DNA from: Nostoc sp. TH1S01
Lineage (GTDB): Bacteria; Cyanobacteriota; Cyanobacteriia; Cyanobacteriales; Nostocaceae
Direction: 5' to 3'
DNA length: 62,739 nucleotides
Assembly: GCA_018993265.1 (NCBI GenBank)
Contig: JAGKSW010000025.1
Location: 1 to 62,739, forward strand
The notes under the pieces were generated by a model, which was not told the origin of the DNA, did not search any database, and was given only the letters and a program-made list of their open reading frames with translations. The translations under genes were made by a program, and so were the position numbers. Shown here one piece after another: positions 44,899 through 54,494 of the stretch (position 1 is the stretch's first letter; each line of letters opens with the position of its first letter).

Positions 44899-45726
44899 AT
44901 GCAATTAGTAAATAAAACTCTCCAACAACCACAAACCAAAGCAGATAACTTCCTCGTCATCGAAGGCGTAAGCAAAATTTACCCAACCCCCGAAGGCCCC
45001 TACACCGTCCTTGATGGCATTGACCTCAAAATCCGTGAAGGCGAATTTGTCTGCTTAATTGGTCACTCTGGCTGCGGTAAATCCACCCTCCTCAACATGA
45101 TTTCCGGGTTCAACACACCTACTGATGGTGTTGTCATGCTACAAGACCAACCCATCACTGAACCAGGCCCAGACCGGATGATGGTGTTTCAAAACTACTG
45201 CTTACTGCCTTGGTTGAGTGTCTTTGAGAACGTTTATCTGGCTGTAGATTCCGTATTTCCCAAAAAGCCCCAAGCCGAAAAACGCGCCATTGTCAGAGAA
45301 CATTTAGCAATGGTGGGACTGACAGAAGCCGCAGATAAGAAACCGCATCAAATTTCTGGCGGGATGAAACAGCGAGTGGCTATTGCACGCGCCCTTTCCA
45401 TTCGTCCCAAAGTCTTGATTCTGGATGAACCCTTCGGTGCGTTAGACGCAATCACCAAAGAAGAATTGCAAGAAGAACTACTGCAAATCTGGAGTGACCA
45501 TCAAGTTACCGTCCTGATGATTACTCACGACATTGATGAGGCGTTGTTCTTAGCCGACAGAGTGGTGATGATGACTAATAGCCCGGCTGCTCAAATCGGT
45601 GAAGTTTTAGAAATTCCCTTCTCCCGTCCTCGCAACCGTCGCCGCATCATGGAAGACCCAGAATATTACAACTTGCGGAACTACGCTTTAGATTTCCTCT
45701 ATCGTCGATTTGCTCATGAGGAGTAG
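44899..45726 (+). CDS. nrtD: Nitrate ABC transporter ATP-binding protein
   Basis: A 275-residue ATPase, paralogous to the N-terminal half of NrtC and lacking the regulatory domain. Walker A GHSGCGKST, signature ISGGMKQRVAIARAL, Walker B ILDEPFGALD and the switch His (MITHDIDEAL) are all intact. It pairs with NrtC as heterodimer. The TAG stop is followed at once by TTATTTGTCCTTTGTCACTT, again a repeat. Confidence 0.95.
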   Translation: MQLVNKTLQQPQTKADNFLVIEGVSKIYPTPEGPYTVLDGIDLKIREGEFVCLIGHSGCGKSTLLNMISGFNTPTDGVVMLQDQPITEPGPDRMMVFQNYCLLPWLSVFENVYLAVDSVFPKKPQAEKRAIVREHLAMVGLTEAADKKPHQISGGMKQRVAIARALSIRPKVLILDEPFGALDAITKEELQEELLQIWSDHQVTVLMITHDIDEALFLADRVVMMTNSPAAQIGEVLEIPFSRPRNRRRIMEDPEYYNLRNYALDFLYRRFAHEE

Positions 45727-45833
45727 TTATTTGTCCTTTGTCACTTGTACTGAGCGCAGTCGAAGTATTGGTCATTTGTAACTCTCACCCCTACACCCTT
45801 ACACCCTCAAACCCCTAAACCCCTGCAACTAAA
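45724..45833. repeat. Repeat block between nrtD and nrtP
   Basis: Heptamers (TTATTTGTCCTTTGTCACTT, 45727-45746) are followed by 'actgagcgcagtcgaagta' and then by an AACCCCT/ACCCTTAC array (45783-45825). This last array is period 7 to 8, C-rich, and differs from the others. Confidence 0.7.
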
Positions 45834-47333
45834 ATGCTCAAAAATTTATTTTCATTCAGGGATCGCTACCGTATCTTACATCAGACTTGGTTTGCCTTTT
45901 TTCTCACCTTTGTCTGTTGGTTTAACTTTGCTCCCTTTGCTACCACGATTGGCAAGGAACTGCATTTAGCACCTGAGCAAATTAAAACTTTAGGAATCTG
46001 TAACTTAGCCTTAACGATTCCAGCACGCCTAATTATTGGAATGCTGTTAGACCGTTTCGGCCCCAGGATTACTTATTCGATATTGTTGGTATTTGCTGCG
46101 GTTCCCTGTTTAGCTACGGCGTTATCTCAGGACTTCAATCAATTAGTTATCAGCCGCTTGTTAATGGGAATTGTCGGTTCCGGGTTTGTCGTCGGTATCC
46201 GTATGGTAGCTGAATGGTTCCCTCCGAAGGAGATGGGAAGCGCACAGGGTATTTATGGCGGTTGGGGAAACTTTGGGGCTTTTGGTGCGGAATTTGCCTT
46301 ACCAATAGTTGCTGTTGCTACTAGCTTTTTGGCTGGTGGTGGTTCTAACTGGCGGCTTGCGATCGCACTCACTGGTATAATTGCCGCTATCTATGGCGTA
46401 ATCTACTTCAACACTGTTCAAGATACCCCTACTGGCAAAGTTTACAAGCGACCTAAGAAAAATGGTGCGTTAGAAGTTACCAGCGTTAAAAGTTTCTGGG
46501 CGATGATAGTTTCCAATTTTGGTTTGATATTCGCCCTCGGTTTATTAGCTTGGCGGTTAGAACAAAGAAATATTCACTTTTTAACTCTCAGCCAAATGTA
46601 TTTAGTTTGGTTAGCATTAGCTGGATTATTTGCTTATCAAACTTACAAAGCTTACGAAGTCAACAAAGAATTATTAACTGGTAAGAAAACTTACGCCCCT
46701 GCACAGCGTTATAACTTCAGTCAAGTTGCAATCCTCGAATTTACTTACGTAACTAACTTCGGTTCAGAATTAGCAGCAGTTTCTATGCTGCCAGCTTTCT
46801 TTGAAAAAACCTTTGGTTTAGAACACGTAGTTGCAGCGATGATTGCGGCAACTTATCCATTTTTAAACTTAATTTCTCGTCCTAGCGGTGGCGTAATTTC
46901 TGATAAATTTGGCTCTCGCAAATGGACAATGACCATTATTTCGGCTGGCATTGGTGTTGGCTATTTAATGGCACATTTTATTAATGGTAGCTGGCCGATT
47001 GGCCTGGCGATCGCAGTCACTATGTTTTGTGCTTACTTTGCCCAAGCTGGCTGCGGTGCAACTTATGGGATTGTTCCCCTCATCAAAAAAGAAGCTACCG
47101 GACAAATAGCAGGTAACGTCGGAGCTTACGGTAATTTTGGTGGCGTAGTTTACCTGACAATTTACAGCTTAACTGATGCACCAACCCTATTTAGCACAAT
47201 GGCTATAGCAGCATTGATTTGTGCTTTTATGTGTGCTTTCTTCCTCAAAGAACCACAAGGTTCCTTTGCTGGTGCGCCGGAAGAGTCAGCAGAAAATTCA
47301 AATCAACAATCAACAATTTTAGCGGAAGAATAA
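45834..47333 (+). CDS. nrtP: MFS nitrate/nitrite permease (NrtP/NarK type)
   Basis: A 499-residue 12-helix transporter. The nitrate signature is clear in the segments RMVAEWFPPKEMGSAQGIYG and GGWGNFGAFGAEF. Loop motifs RLIIGMLLDRFGPR and RPSGGVISDKFGSRKW are MFS-type. A longer soluble loop lies at about 205-285. NrtP takes up nitrate and nitrite in marine cyanobacteria and in Nostoc punctiforme, where the ABC system is absent. Here it sits between nrtD and narB, directly after a full NrtABCD. The ATG 45834 has no obvious Shine-Dalgarno. Confidence 0.94.
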   Translation: MLKNLFSFRDRYRILHQTWFAFFLTFVCWFNFAPFATTIGKELHLAPEQIKTLGICNLALTIPARLIIGMLLDRFGPRITYSILLVFAAVPCLATALSQDFNQLVISRLLMGIVGSGFVVGIRMVAEWFPPKEMGSAQGIYGGWGNFGAFGAEFALPIVAVATSFLAGGGSNWRLAIALTGIIAAIYGVIYFNTVQDTPTGKVYKRPKKNGALEVTSVKSFWAMIVSNFGLIFALGLLAWRLEQRNIHFLTLSQMYLVWLALAGLFAYQTYKAYEVNKELLTGKKTYAPAQRYNFSQVAILEFTYVTNFGSELAAVSMLPAFFEKTFGLEHVVAAMIAATYPFLNLISRPSGGVISDKFGSRKWTMTIISAGIGVGYLMAHFINGSWPIGLAIAVTMFCAYFAQAGCGATYGIVPLIKKEATGQIAGNVGAYGNFGGVVYLTIYSLTDAPTLFSTMAIAALICAFMCAFFLKEPQGSFAGAPEESAENSNQQSTILAEE

Positions 47334-47345
47334 CCTCGAAAAATC

Positions 47346-47382
47346 AAGGATGAAATTAGATAAATAGTTTCATCCTTATTCT
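47346..47382 (+). terminator. Hairpin after nrtP
   Basis: AAGGATGAAA (47346-47355) and TTTCATCCTT (47368-47377) form a 10-bp stem with a 12-base loop, followed by ATTCTTG. It could end or attenuate transcription before narB. Confidence 0.6.
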
Positions 47383-47522
47383 TGTATTTGATTCTGTGTG
47401 CATCGGCGGTTAATAATTAATCTTTATTACTAAACACATAAATTATTTTGATAAAAACCACAGATGAACACAGATAAATTATCTGTGTCTACTCTTCAAA
47501 AATATTAAAGTGGTGTAGCTAC

Positions 47523-49730
47523 ATGAGTGAATTTACTAAAACTCTTTGTCCTTATTGTGGTGTTGGCTGTGGTCTAGAAGTTTCGCCGCCAGCGCAACCT
47601 AATAAAGCAACTAATCGAGATAGCAAAGGTAATCCAATTTGGCGAGTCAGAGGTGATAAATCTCACCCTTCTAGTCAGGGGATGGTGTGTGTTAAAGGCG
47701 CGACAATTGCAGAATCTTTAGATAAAAATAGACTACATTACCCAATGGTGCGGGACTCTTTAGATCAAGAGTTCCGGCAAGTTTCTTGGGATGAAGCTTT
47801 TAATCTCATCACCAACAGAATTCAAACTGTGCGCTTCACTCAAGGGCCAGAAGCAATATGTATGTATGGTTCTGGTCAGTTTCAAACTGAAGACTATTAC
47901 ACCGCCCAAAAACTTTTAAAAGGGTGTTTAGGAACTAATAATTTTGATGCGAATTCACGCTTATGTATGTCCAGTGCTGTAGCTGGATATATTCAAAGTT
48001 TTGGTGCTGATGGCCCGCCTTGCTGTTACGAAGATTTAGAGTTAACTGATTGTGCATTTTTAATAGGAACTAACACCGCCGAATGTCATCCCATCATTTT
48101 TAACCGACTGGCTAAATACCACAAAAAAAACCGCAAAATGAAAATGGTTGTGGTTGATCCGCGTCGCACACCTACCGCCGAAGCCGCAGATTTACATTTA
48201 GCAATTCGTCCCGGTACAGATATTGATTTGTTAAATGGTATCGCCCATTTATTAATGCGTTGGGGATACATTGACACGATGTTTATCGATGACTGTACCA
48301 GCAATTTCTCGGCTTATGCTGAGGTAATTCGCCACTATCCCCCAGAAGTCGCGGCGCGTCAATGCGGTATCAGCATTGAAGATTTAGAAACAGCCGCCCG
48401 TTATTGGGGACAATCACAAAAGGTGCTGTCTTTGTGGTCGATGGGTGTCAACCAATCAACTGAAGGTACAGCTAAGGTTAGAACTATTATTAACCTACAC
48501 CTGATGACTGGACAAATTGGTAAGCCAGGGGCGGGGCCGTTTTCGTTAACAGGTCAACCGAATGCGATGGGCGGTAGAGAAGCCGGGGGTTTGTCGCATC
48601 TGTTACCTGGTTATCGCTTGGTAAAAAATGACCAGCATCGCGCCGAAGTTGAAGATTTTTGGGGGCTGAAACGCGGACAAATTTCCCCTACCCCTGGTTT
48701 GACTGCTTGGGATATGATTACAGGCTTAGAAACTGGTGATGTAGGTGTACTTTGGATTGCAGCTACTAACCCAGCTGTAAGTATGCCAGATTTGGAACGG
48801 ACGAAGAAAGCCTTATTGCGATCGCCTTTCACTATTTACCAAGACGCATACTATCCCACAGAAACCGCCGCTTATGCCCATGTGCTGTTACCTGCTGCCC
48901 AGTGGGGTGAAAAAACTGGCGTAATGACCAACTCGGAACGACGGGTAACTCTGTGTCAAGCATTCCGTCAACCGCCAAGAGAAGCCAAAGCCGACTGGGA
49001 AATTTTCGCGGAAGTTGGAAGAAGGTTAGGTTTTGCAGATAAGTTTAACTTTGCCAATTCTGCCGAAGTTTACGCCGAGTTTGCCCAACTAACGAAAAAT
49101 CGTCCTTGTGATATGTCAGGGCTTAGTCATGAACAATTACGCCAGCAAGGGCCAACGCACTGGCCACATCCAGGAGTGGGGAGTAATGAATTTCCTCATT
49201 CCCCACTTCCCAATGCATCGAAACGCCTCTACACTGATTTACGCTTCCATACTCCTGACGGTCGCGCCCGCTTTGGGGCGTATTACTCTAAAGGTTTAGC
49301 TGAACCACCAGACCCCGATTATCCTTTTGTGTTAACAACTGGAAGACTTTACGGACATTGGCACACTCAAACCCGTACTGGTCGCATCGAAAAAATTCGC
49401 TCAATGCACCCCGAACCGTTTATTGAAATTCATCCCCGTGATGCAGCTAAGTTGGGAATTACTGATAAACAATTGGTAGAAGTGCGATCGCGGCGTGGTC
49501 AAGCTCATTTTCCCGCAAAAGTGACAAAGGCGATCGCACCTGGTACAGTTTTTGTCCCTATGCACTGGGGCGCACTCTGGGCAAATGAGTCCGAAGCTAA
49601 CGCCCTCACCCATCCCGAATCTTGTCCAGATTCTCTGCAACCAGAATTAAAAGCTTGTGCAGTGCAACTAGCACCAATTTCTCTAGAAGTTACAAATAAA
49701 AATTATCAACTCCAGTCATCGCAATGGTGA
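47523..49730 (+). CDS. narB: Ferredoxin-nitrate reductase
   Basis: A 735-residue molybdenum bis-MGD enzyme of the assimilatory type that reduces nitrate to nitrite. The [4Fe-4S] ligands are Cys9, Cys12, Cys16 (CPYCGVGC) and Cys56 (MVCVKG). Cys148 (NSRLCMSSA) is the expected Mo ligand. The long molybdopterin domains continue to the C-terminal THWPHPGVG insert and the MPT-binding [19 protein letters not shown]. Length is as in other cyanobacteria. Start ATG 47523 after GGTGTAGCTAC. Confidence 0.96.
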   Translation: MSEFTKTLCPYCGVGCGLEVSPPAQPNKATNRDSKGNPIWRVRGDKSHPSSQGMVCVKGATIAESLDKNRLHYPMVRDSLDQEFRQVSWDEAFNLITNRIQTVRFTQGPEAICMYGSGQFQTEDYYTAQKLLKGCLGTNNFDANSRLCMSSAVAGYIQSFGADGPPCCYEDLELTDCAFLIGTNTAECHPIIFNRLAKYHKKNRKMKMVVVDPRRTPTAEAADLHLAIRPGTDIDLLNGIAHLLMRWGYIDTMFIDDCTSNFSAYAEVIRHYPPEVAARQCGISIEDLETAARYWGQSQKVLSLWSMGVNQSTEGTAKVRTIINLHLMTGQIGKPGAGPFSLTGQPNAMGGREAGGLSHLLPGYRLVKNDQHRAEVEDFWGLKRGQISPTPGLTAWDMITGLETGDVGVLWIAATNPAVSMPDLERTKKALLRSPFTIYQDAYYPTETAAYAHVLLPAAQWGEKTGVMTNSERRVTLCQAFRQPPREAKADWEIFAEVGRRLGFADKFNFANSAEVYAEFAQLTKNRPCDMSGLSHEQLRQQGPTHWPHPGVGSNEFPHSPLPNASKRLYTDLRFHTPDGRARFGAYYSKGLAEPPDPDYPFVLTTGRLYGHWHTQTRTGRIEKIRSMHPEPFIEIHPRDAAKLGITDKQLVEVRSRRGQAHFPAKVTKAIAPGTVFVPMHWGALWANESEANALTHPESCPDSLQPELKACAVQLAPISLEVTNKNYQLQSSQW

Positions 49731-49926
49731 TCTGCTTGTTATATCCTTAAACAAGAAATTGGTAATTTAGTAATTCAATCAATAGACAATAGTCAATGGT
49801 GATGATTAAAAATATTCATCTCCTACTCTTGACTATAAATAGGACATAATTTTTCTATGTCTCAATCCTTAATATTTACTCATTACCTCTGCTTTATTAC
49901 CAATTTTCTGTTTAACTAAAACCAGG

Positions 49927-50394
49927 ATGCAGCAGATGAAGAAACTATTTAAAAGTATTTTAGGATTAAGCACTGATGAAGGCTTTATGCACGTCATCGA
50001 ACACATCGAGGTAATAGTTTCTAAAGTTCTATCTGTTTTAATGGTACTGGTAATTTTGGTAGCGATCGGAGATTTGGGAGTTTTCTTGCTTAGAGAACTT
50101 TTTGATACTCCTTATGGTAAATTCAATACAACATTATTTAAGATATTTGGATTATTTTTGAATATTTTAATTGCTTTAGAAATTTTAGAAAATATAACTG
50201 CTTATTTACGCAAACACGTTTTTCAGGTTGAATTAGTTATTGTAACTTCTTTAATTGCTGTAGCTCGCAAAATTATTATTCTTGATTTAGAAAAAGTTTC
50301 TGGAATTGATATAATTGGTTTAGGTATTGCTATTCTAGCTTTATCAATCAGCTATTTAATCATTCGTGCTAGTAATTATAATAAATCTCATTAA
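49927..50394 (+). CDS. PsiE-family membrane protein
   Basis: A 155-residue protein with four predicted membrane helices. It resembles the phosphate-starvation-inducible PsiE family: GFMHVIEHIEVIVSKVLSVL, LLRELFDTP, an ILIALEILENITAYLRKHVF helix and VELVIVTSLIAVARKIIILD. The function of PsiE is not known. It is inserted between narB and narM, 196 bp after narB. Two starts are possible (49927 or 49936). The name should not be taken to mean phosphate control here. Confidence 0.82.
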   Translation: MQQMKKLFKSILGLSTDEGFMHVIEHIEVIVSKVLSVLMVLVILVAIGDLGVFLLRELFDTPYGKFNTTLFKIFGLFLNILIALEILENITAYLRKHVFQVELVIVTSLIAVARKIIILDLEKVSGIDIIGLGIAILALSISYLIIRASNYNKSH

Positions 50395-50482
50395 TATATT
50401 TTTGCATCAATTCAATTGATGCTTTTAAAAAATTGTTAAATTAATTTAATTTTAAATAATAAATTTTTAAATTACTTAAAAT

Positions 50483-50935
50483 ATGGCAACTTTTTTTGAA
50501 TTTGAAGCAGATTTCGTAACTTCTCTGCGCTGTATACCCATGCAAGTGCGATACAAATTAGATACTTGTGGAATTAAACTCAAGCTATCAGATTGGTTGC
50601 AAATGACTAAAGATGAGCGTGAAGCTTTACTTGAATTGCCTTGCACTATACAAACTGAAATTGAAGCTTACAGAGAATATCTCCAACAGCTAATTTTAGA
50701 AAAAACAGGTACACCTGTAGGACAACTACCTGTAGATGCTTATCCTGCATGGATGGACTCTAGTACTGTACCAGTTACCATACTAGAAAAAGCCCAAGAA
50801 CTAGGTGTCAACTTGAGTTTAGAACAGTGGGTAGGTTTAACTCCCTTACAAAGATTTGCATTGATTAAACTCAGCCGTCCCAGCCATGAAAATAAAAATT
50901 TTCCCAATGCCATAGCTGAATTCCATCTGCTTTAA
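50483..50935 (+). CDS. narM: Nitrate reductase-associated protein NarM
   Basis: A 150-residue soluble protein required in cyanobacteria for active NarB; its exact step (cofactor insertion or assembly) is not settled. The sequence matches the NarM family through FEFEADFVTSLRCIPMQVRY, KLDTCGIKLKLSDWLQM, EIEAYREYLQQLI and the SLEQWVGLTPLQRFALIKLS region. Start ATG 50483. Neither Cys (in LRCIPM and LDTCG) is in a metal-binding pattern I recognise. It completes the nitrate locus. Confidence 0.93.
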   Translation: MATFFEFEADFVTSLRCIPMQVRYKLDTCGIKLKLSDWLQMTKDEREALLELPCTIQTEIEAYREYLQQLILEKTGTPVGQLPVDAYPAWMDSSTVPVTILEKAQELGVNLSLEQWVGLTPLQRFALIKLSRPSHENKNFPNAIAEFHLL

Positions 50936-50997
50936 TTTTAGTCAAGAGTAAATGCTCATTAGTCCATTAATCCATACCTAAAAATTGAGGATAAAAC

Positions 50998-51597
50998 ATG
51001 GCAGCTAAGAAAATATTGATGCTTGTGGGCGATTTTGTGGAAGATTATGAAGTGATGGTTCCCTTCCAGGCTTTGCAAATGGTAGGACACACGGTTCATG
51101 CAGTTTGTCCAGATAAAAAAGCAGGTGACAAAGTAAGAACCGCAGTTCATGACTTTGAAGGAGACCAAACTTATAGTGAAAAACCTGGTCACAACTTTAC
51201 TTTAAACGCTACATTTACAGAAATAGATGTTAATACCTACGATGCGCTTGTCGTACCTGGAGGACGCGCACCAGAATATATCCGCCTCAATCAAAAGGTG
51301 TTAGAAATTACTCGTCACTTTGCTCAAAAAAATAAGCCAATTGCTGCGATTTGTCATGGCTTACAATTATTAGCTGCTGCTGATGTCCTACAAGGAAAGA
51401 ATTGTACTGCCTACCCAGCTTGTAGTCCAGATGTAAGTGCGGCGGGTGGTACTTATGTACAAATCCCAGTTGATGAAGCCATAGTAGATGGAAACCTAGT
51501 AACAGCACCAGCTTGGCCTGCACATTCCCGTTGGCTAGCGGAGTTTCTCAAAGTGCTGGGGACAAAAATCGAACATCCAGAGGTTGCAAAAGTCTAA
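50998..51597 (+). CDS. DJ-1/PfpI family protein
   Basis: A 199-residue protein of the class I glutamine amidotransferase-like DJ-1/PfpI family. The nucleophile elbow is [13 protein letters not shown] with Cys followed by His, as in the PfpI/YhbO group. The acidic residue of the active site lies near the N-terminus ([14 protein letters not shown]), and [12 protein letters not shown] gives the conserved oxyanion loop. Members are proposed to be proteases, glyoxalases or deglycases; I cannot choose. It is 62 bp after narM and ends before a hairpin terminator. Confidence 0.9.
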   Translation: MAAKKILMLVGDFVEDYEVMVPFQALQMVGHTVHAVCPDKKAGDKVRTAVHDFEGDQTYSEKPGHNFTLNATFTEIDVNTYDALVVPGGRAPEYIRLNQKVLEITRHFAQKNKPIAAICHGLQLLAAADVLQGKNCTAYPACSPDVSAAGGTYVQIPVDEAIVDGNLVTAPAWPAHSRWLAEFLKVLGTKIEHPEVAKV

Positions 51598-51621
51598 GGA
51601 TGAAAGAAAAAATTGGTCAAG

Positions 51622-51660
51622 CCTTATACTTTTTTAAGGTATAAGGTTTCCTTTATTTTT
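51622..51660 (+). terminator. Terminator after the DJ-1 gene
   Basis: CCTTATAC (51622-51629) pairs with GTATAAGG (51639-51646), flanked by AAG/CTT-like bases, followed by TTTCCTTTATTTTT. It closes the nitrate region. The remaining 51661-52002 is AT-rich and shows no gene or repeat that I can recognise. Confidence 0.65.
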
Positions 51661-52002
51661 GATGGATAATTTTACATTTTGTCAATTCCTCAAACTGTGG
51701 CAAATACTACTATAAATTCCAGCAATGACTGGACATTTTTTGGCTGTAGACTTTCCAGAAGATAAGATTTAATGTAATGTGAGAAATATTTCCTAGCAAA
51801 TAGGCACATAAGATACTCCAAATAGCCAGGATGCTTGTCAATATTGAGTTAGATAATTTTAAATTTTATATGAGAAAATTTTGAATTTCTTAGCAGAGAG
51901 TAAAGCTATAGTGGATTTAGCAATTCTGCTGTTAGTATGGCTGAGGTTAAGTCATCCTGCCAGAATATCTTATGAATTAGTTTGGGAAGACACTCTAACT
52001 CG

Positions 52003-53382
52003 ATGACAGGCAAAAACGCAAGACATAACGCTTTTCTGCGGCTGGTGTCTGGTAATGCAGCAGCTTTTGGCTCAGAATCTCGTTACGCGCTACATGCAAG
52101 TAAAGAGATGGTAATTGGACGTGATCCCAGCTGTCAGGTTGTCTTGGATGCCATGATGTATCGAATGGTATCTCGTCGTCATGCTGCGGTTCGCCCTCTC
52201 TCTTCCTCTCCAGACAATAAATTTACTTGGGTAATTTGTGATTTAAATAGTGCTAACGGTACTTATCTCAATGGTAAACGTTTTTATGGATGTCAAGAAT
52301 TACAGTCAGGCGATCGCATTGGTTTAGGTAGTGATGGCCCACAATTTATTTTTGAGTATGACTTGATACCTCAACCTACAATGATGACGAAACAAAGTGC
52401 ATCATTGCCTTCAGCAACTAACTACCAAAACCATACCCAAATTAAGCAGCCTGATTCAGTTAGCTTTACACAACTTTTTCCGATTATTTCTACTGGTAAG
52501 GATTTAACACGTAAGGCTTACCTTGTTCCCGGAATACTTACAGTAGTTTTTGTAGTGCTAATGTTTGCTACTGTTGGCAGACCACAGGCTAATCAAGTTA
52601 TTGTTGCCAGTTACATCGGTTTTGTTGTCTACTATTTTGTTTATCAACTTTGTGGCAAGCAAAAGCCTTGGTGGGTACTGATTGGTACAGCACTGACTAC
52701 AGCTTTAATTTTGCTCAGTCCTATCTTAGACTTATTTATTTTTGTGTTTCGCGGCGTTCTGCCGGGTAACTTACCTTCACCCCAGGATTCTACTACATTG
52801 ACAGAGTTGCTAGTACGAATGTTCTTCGGAGCGGGGTTGATGGAAGAATTGCTCAAGGCATTACCTGTACTAGGAGCGTTTGTACTAGGCAGACAATTGC
52901 CTTCACCGTGGCGAGAACGCATCGGTGTATGGGAACCTTTAGATGGCATCCTCTTAGGAACAGCTTCAGCTTTAGGATTTACACTTTTAGAAACTCTTGG
53001 ACAGTATGTACCAGATATTACACAAAATGTTAGCCAACAGGTGGGTATTGGTGCTGCTGGGCAATTAGCAGGTTTACAATTGCTAATTCCTCGTATTTTA
53101 GGCTCTGTAGCAGGTCACATGGCTTATAGTGGCTATTTGGGATATTTTATCGGTCTGGCTGTTCTCAAACCGAGGAAGAGTTGGCAAATTCTCTCGATTG
53201 GTTATTTAAGTGCGGCTGCACTCCACGCTTTATGGAATGCGACAGGTTCTATTAATGCTTTGTTGTTAGTAATTGTTGGAGTTTTATCTTACGCTGTTTT
53301 AATGGCAGCAATTTTAAAGGCAAGGGCATTATCTCCAACGCGATCGCAAAATTTCGCTACTCGCTTTCTCGGACCTAAATAA
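52003..53382 (+). CDS. FHA domain-PrsW family glutamic intramembrane protease fusion
   Basis: A 459-residue protein. The N-terminal FHA domain (about 20-125) has the phosphothreonine-binding residues in VIGRDPSC, VSRRHAAV and DLNSANGTYLNG. About eight membrane helices follow (from about residue 165), with the PrsW signature GAGLMEELLKALPV (two Glu), a second helix TASALGFTLLETLGQYV, and the His residues in GHMAYSGYLGYF and ALHALWNATG. PrsW enzymes cleave membrane proteins such as anti-sigma factors. A phosphopeptide reader would target the protease to phosphorylated partners. I start at ATG 52003; a TTG at 51982 would add seven residues. Confidence 0.85.
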   Translation: MTGKNARHNAFLRLVSGNAAAFGSESRYALHASKEMVIGRDPSCQVVLDAMMYRMVSRRHAAVRPLSSSPDNKFTWVICDLNSANGTYLNGKRFYGCQELQSGDRIGLGSDGPQFIFEYDLIPQPTMMTKQSASLPSATNYQNHTQIKQPDSVSFTQLFPIISTGKDLTRKAYLVPGILTVVFVVLMFATVGRPQANQVIVASYIGFVVYYFVYQLCGKQKPWWVLIGTALTTALILLSPILDLFIFVFRGVLPGNLPSPQDSTTLTELLVRMFFGAGLMEELLKALPVLGAFVLGRQLPSPWRERIGVWEPLDGILLGTASALGFTLLETLGQYVPDITQNVSQQVGIGAAGQLAGLQLLIPRILGSVAGHMAYSGYLGYFIGLAVLKPRKSWQILSIGYLSAAALHALWNATGSINALLLVIVGVLSYAVLMAAILKARALSPTRSQNFATRFLGPK

Positions 53383-53674
53383 ATATCTTGAAAATTTAGA
53401 AGCTCAGGGGTAGAAGTAGCAATTCTGCTTTCTGCCCGCTTTCTCCTAACATATTCTGATATGAGGTTTGATTAACTCTTAGCTTTTTCTATCTGGAGAT
53501 AGATTGCTTTGTTGGGAAAGTTGCTTTAATTTGAAATTATTCTATGAATCTTCTATCTCAAGAAAGATAATATTTCGTTTTAGAATCGGCACTACAAGCA
53601 CTACATGAGATAGAATCCGGTTCTGAAGGAGATTTAATCTCAGCCAGTAGATCAACAATCACAGCAAATTTTAA
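53383..53674. other. Convergent intergenic region
   Basis: A 292-bp gap between the FHA-PrsW gene and the unknown gene, without gene or array. 53495-53575 contains the loose inverse pair TATCTGGAGATAGA / TATCTCAAGAAAGATA, which may form a weak hairpin. Confidence 0.4.
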
Positions 53675-54322
53675 TTAAGCTTCAGTTTCTAATGTGTCTA
53701 ACTGTCTAAGAGCATAGTAGGCGATCGCAACGCTGACTTTGGCTTGCTCAATTTCCGATAAAGTTGCCCAATCCCGATTTTTAATTTTATTCATCACTGA
53801 TGTGAGGTTTTGCTGTTCGCTACTACGCATCGCATACGCATAAGGGCGAACAAACACTGCTATATCGTCGGTTTCCCATCCAGGTAATACAGTTTGAACA
53901 CATTGCACCAGTCGTTCGCTAATGGATTGTTGTATAGCGGCAACTTCTGTAGCTTTTTGTGCGATCGCATTCAGCCAACCTGTAGGTACTCCAGCAGCAA
54001 AGGTATTCTGTAAAGTTTCACAAAGACTATCTAAAATTCTAATTTCTGTAGTACATTTGTAATCGGCAGAAGTTGCAACTTGAGACCATAAATTATCTAA
54101 CTTTCCGTAAAAAGATTGCGCTCTTGTATGTAGTTCTTCATCCAGCACATCTTGCATAGGAAACTGCTGTTCTAATTCATCAAAATATGCTTCTGATTGA
54201 TCATCAGCAGGATTCCAAGGATAAGCCGCATCTTCAGGTTGTAGCAGTAATTCTAGGAACTCCAATTCTACTTGAGTTGCCGAAGGTGGGACATTGTTGG
54301 AATTGTTTACTTGTTTAATCAT
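53675..54322 (-). CDS. Hypothetical helical protein in the FHA/CHAT cluster
   Basis: A 215-residue protein that I do not recognise. It is predicted mostly helical, with an acidic N-terminal region (ELEFLELLLQPEDAAYPWNP, about 19-38), a central stretch of charged helices (ILDSLCETLQNTFAAGVPTGW) and a C-terminal helix (QAKVSVAIAYYALRQLDTLE). There is no signal peptide, membrane segment or known catalytic motif. It lies 172 bp from the CHAT-FHA gene on the same strand and may be transcribed with it and with the PP2C gene. A cargo or substrate role for one of the proteases is possible but only guessed. Confidence 0.6.
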   Translation of the reverse strand: MIKQVNNSNNVPPSATQVELEFLELLLQPEDAAYPWNPADDQSEAYFDELEQQFPMQDVLDEELHTRAQSFYGKLDNLWSQVATSADYKCTTEIRILDSLCETLQNTFAAGVPTGWLNAIAQKATEVAAIQQSISERLVQCVQTVLPGWETDDIAVFVRPYAYAMRSSEQQNLTSVMNKIKNRDWATLSEIEQAKVSVAIAYYALRQLDTLETEA

Positions 54323-54494
54323 TTTTCGACTCCTGATGAATTATTTAGCAGTACTGACTGCTACAAGTTCTAAATTAGAATTTCCGCAAAAATGAAACTG
54401 ATTTTATTTAGTACTTGAATAAGAAAAATTATGGCGCAGCAAGTATAAAGCACGAATTATAAAATTGATGGCAATTTTTATCCTGAAAGTATGC

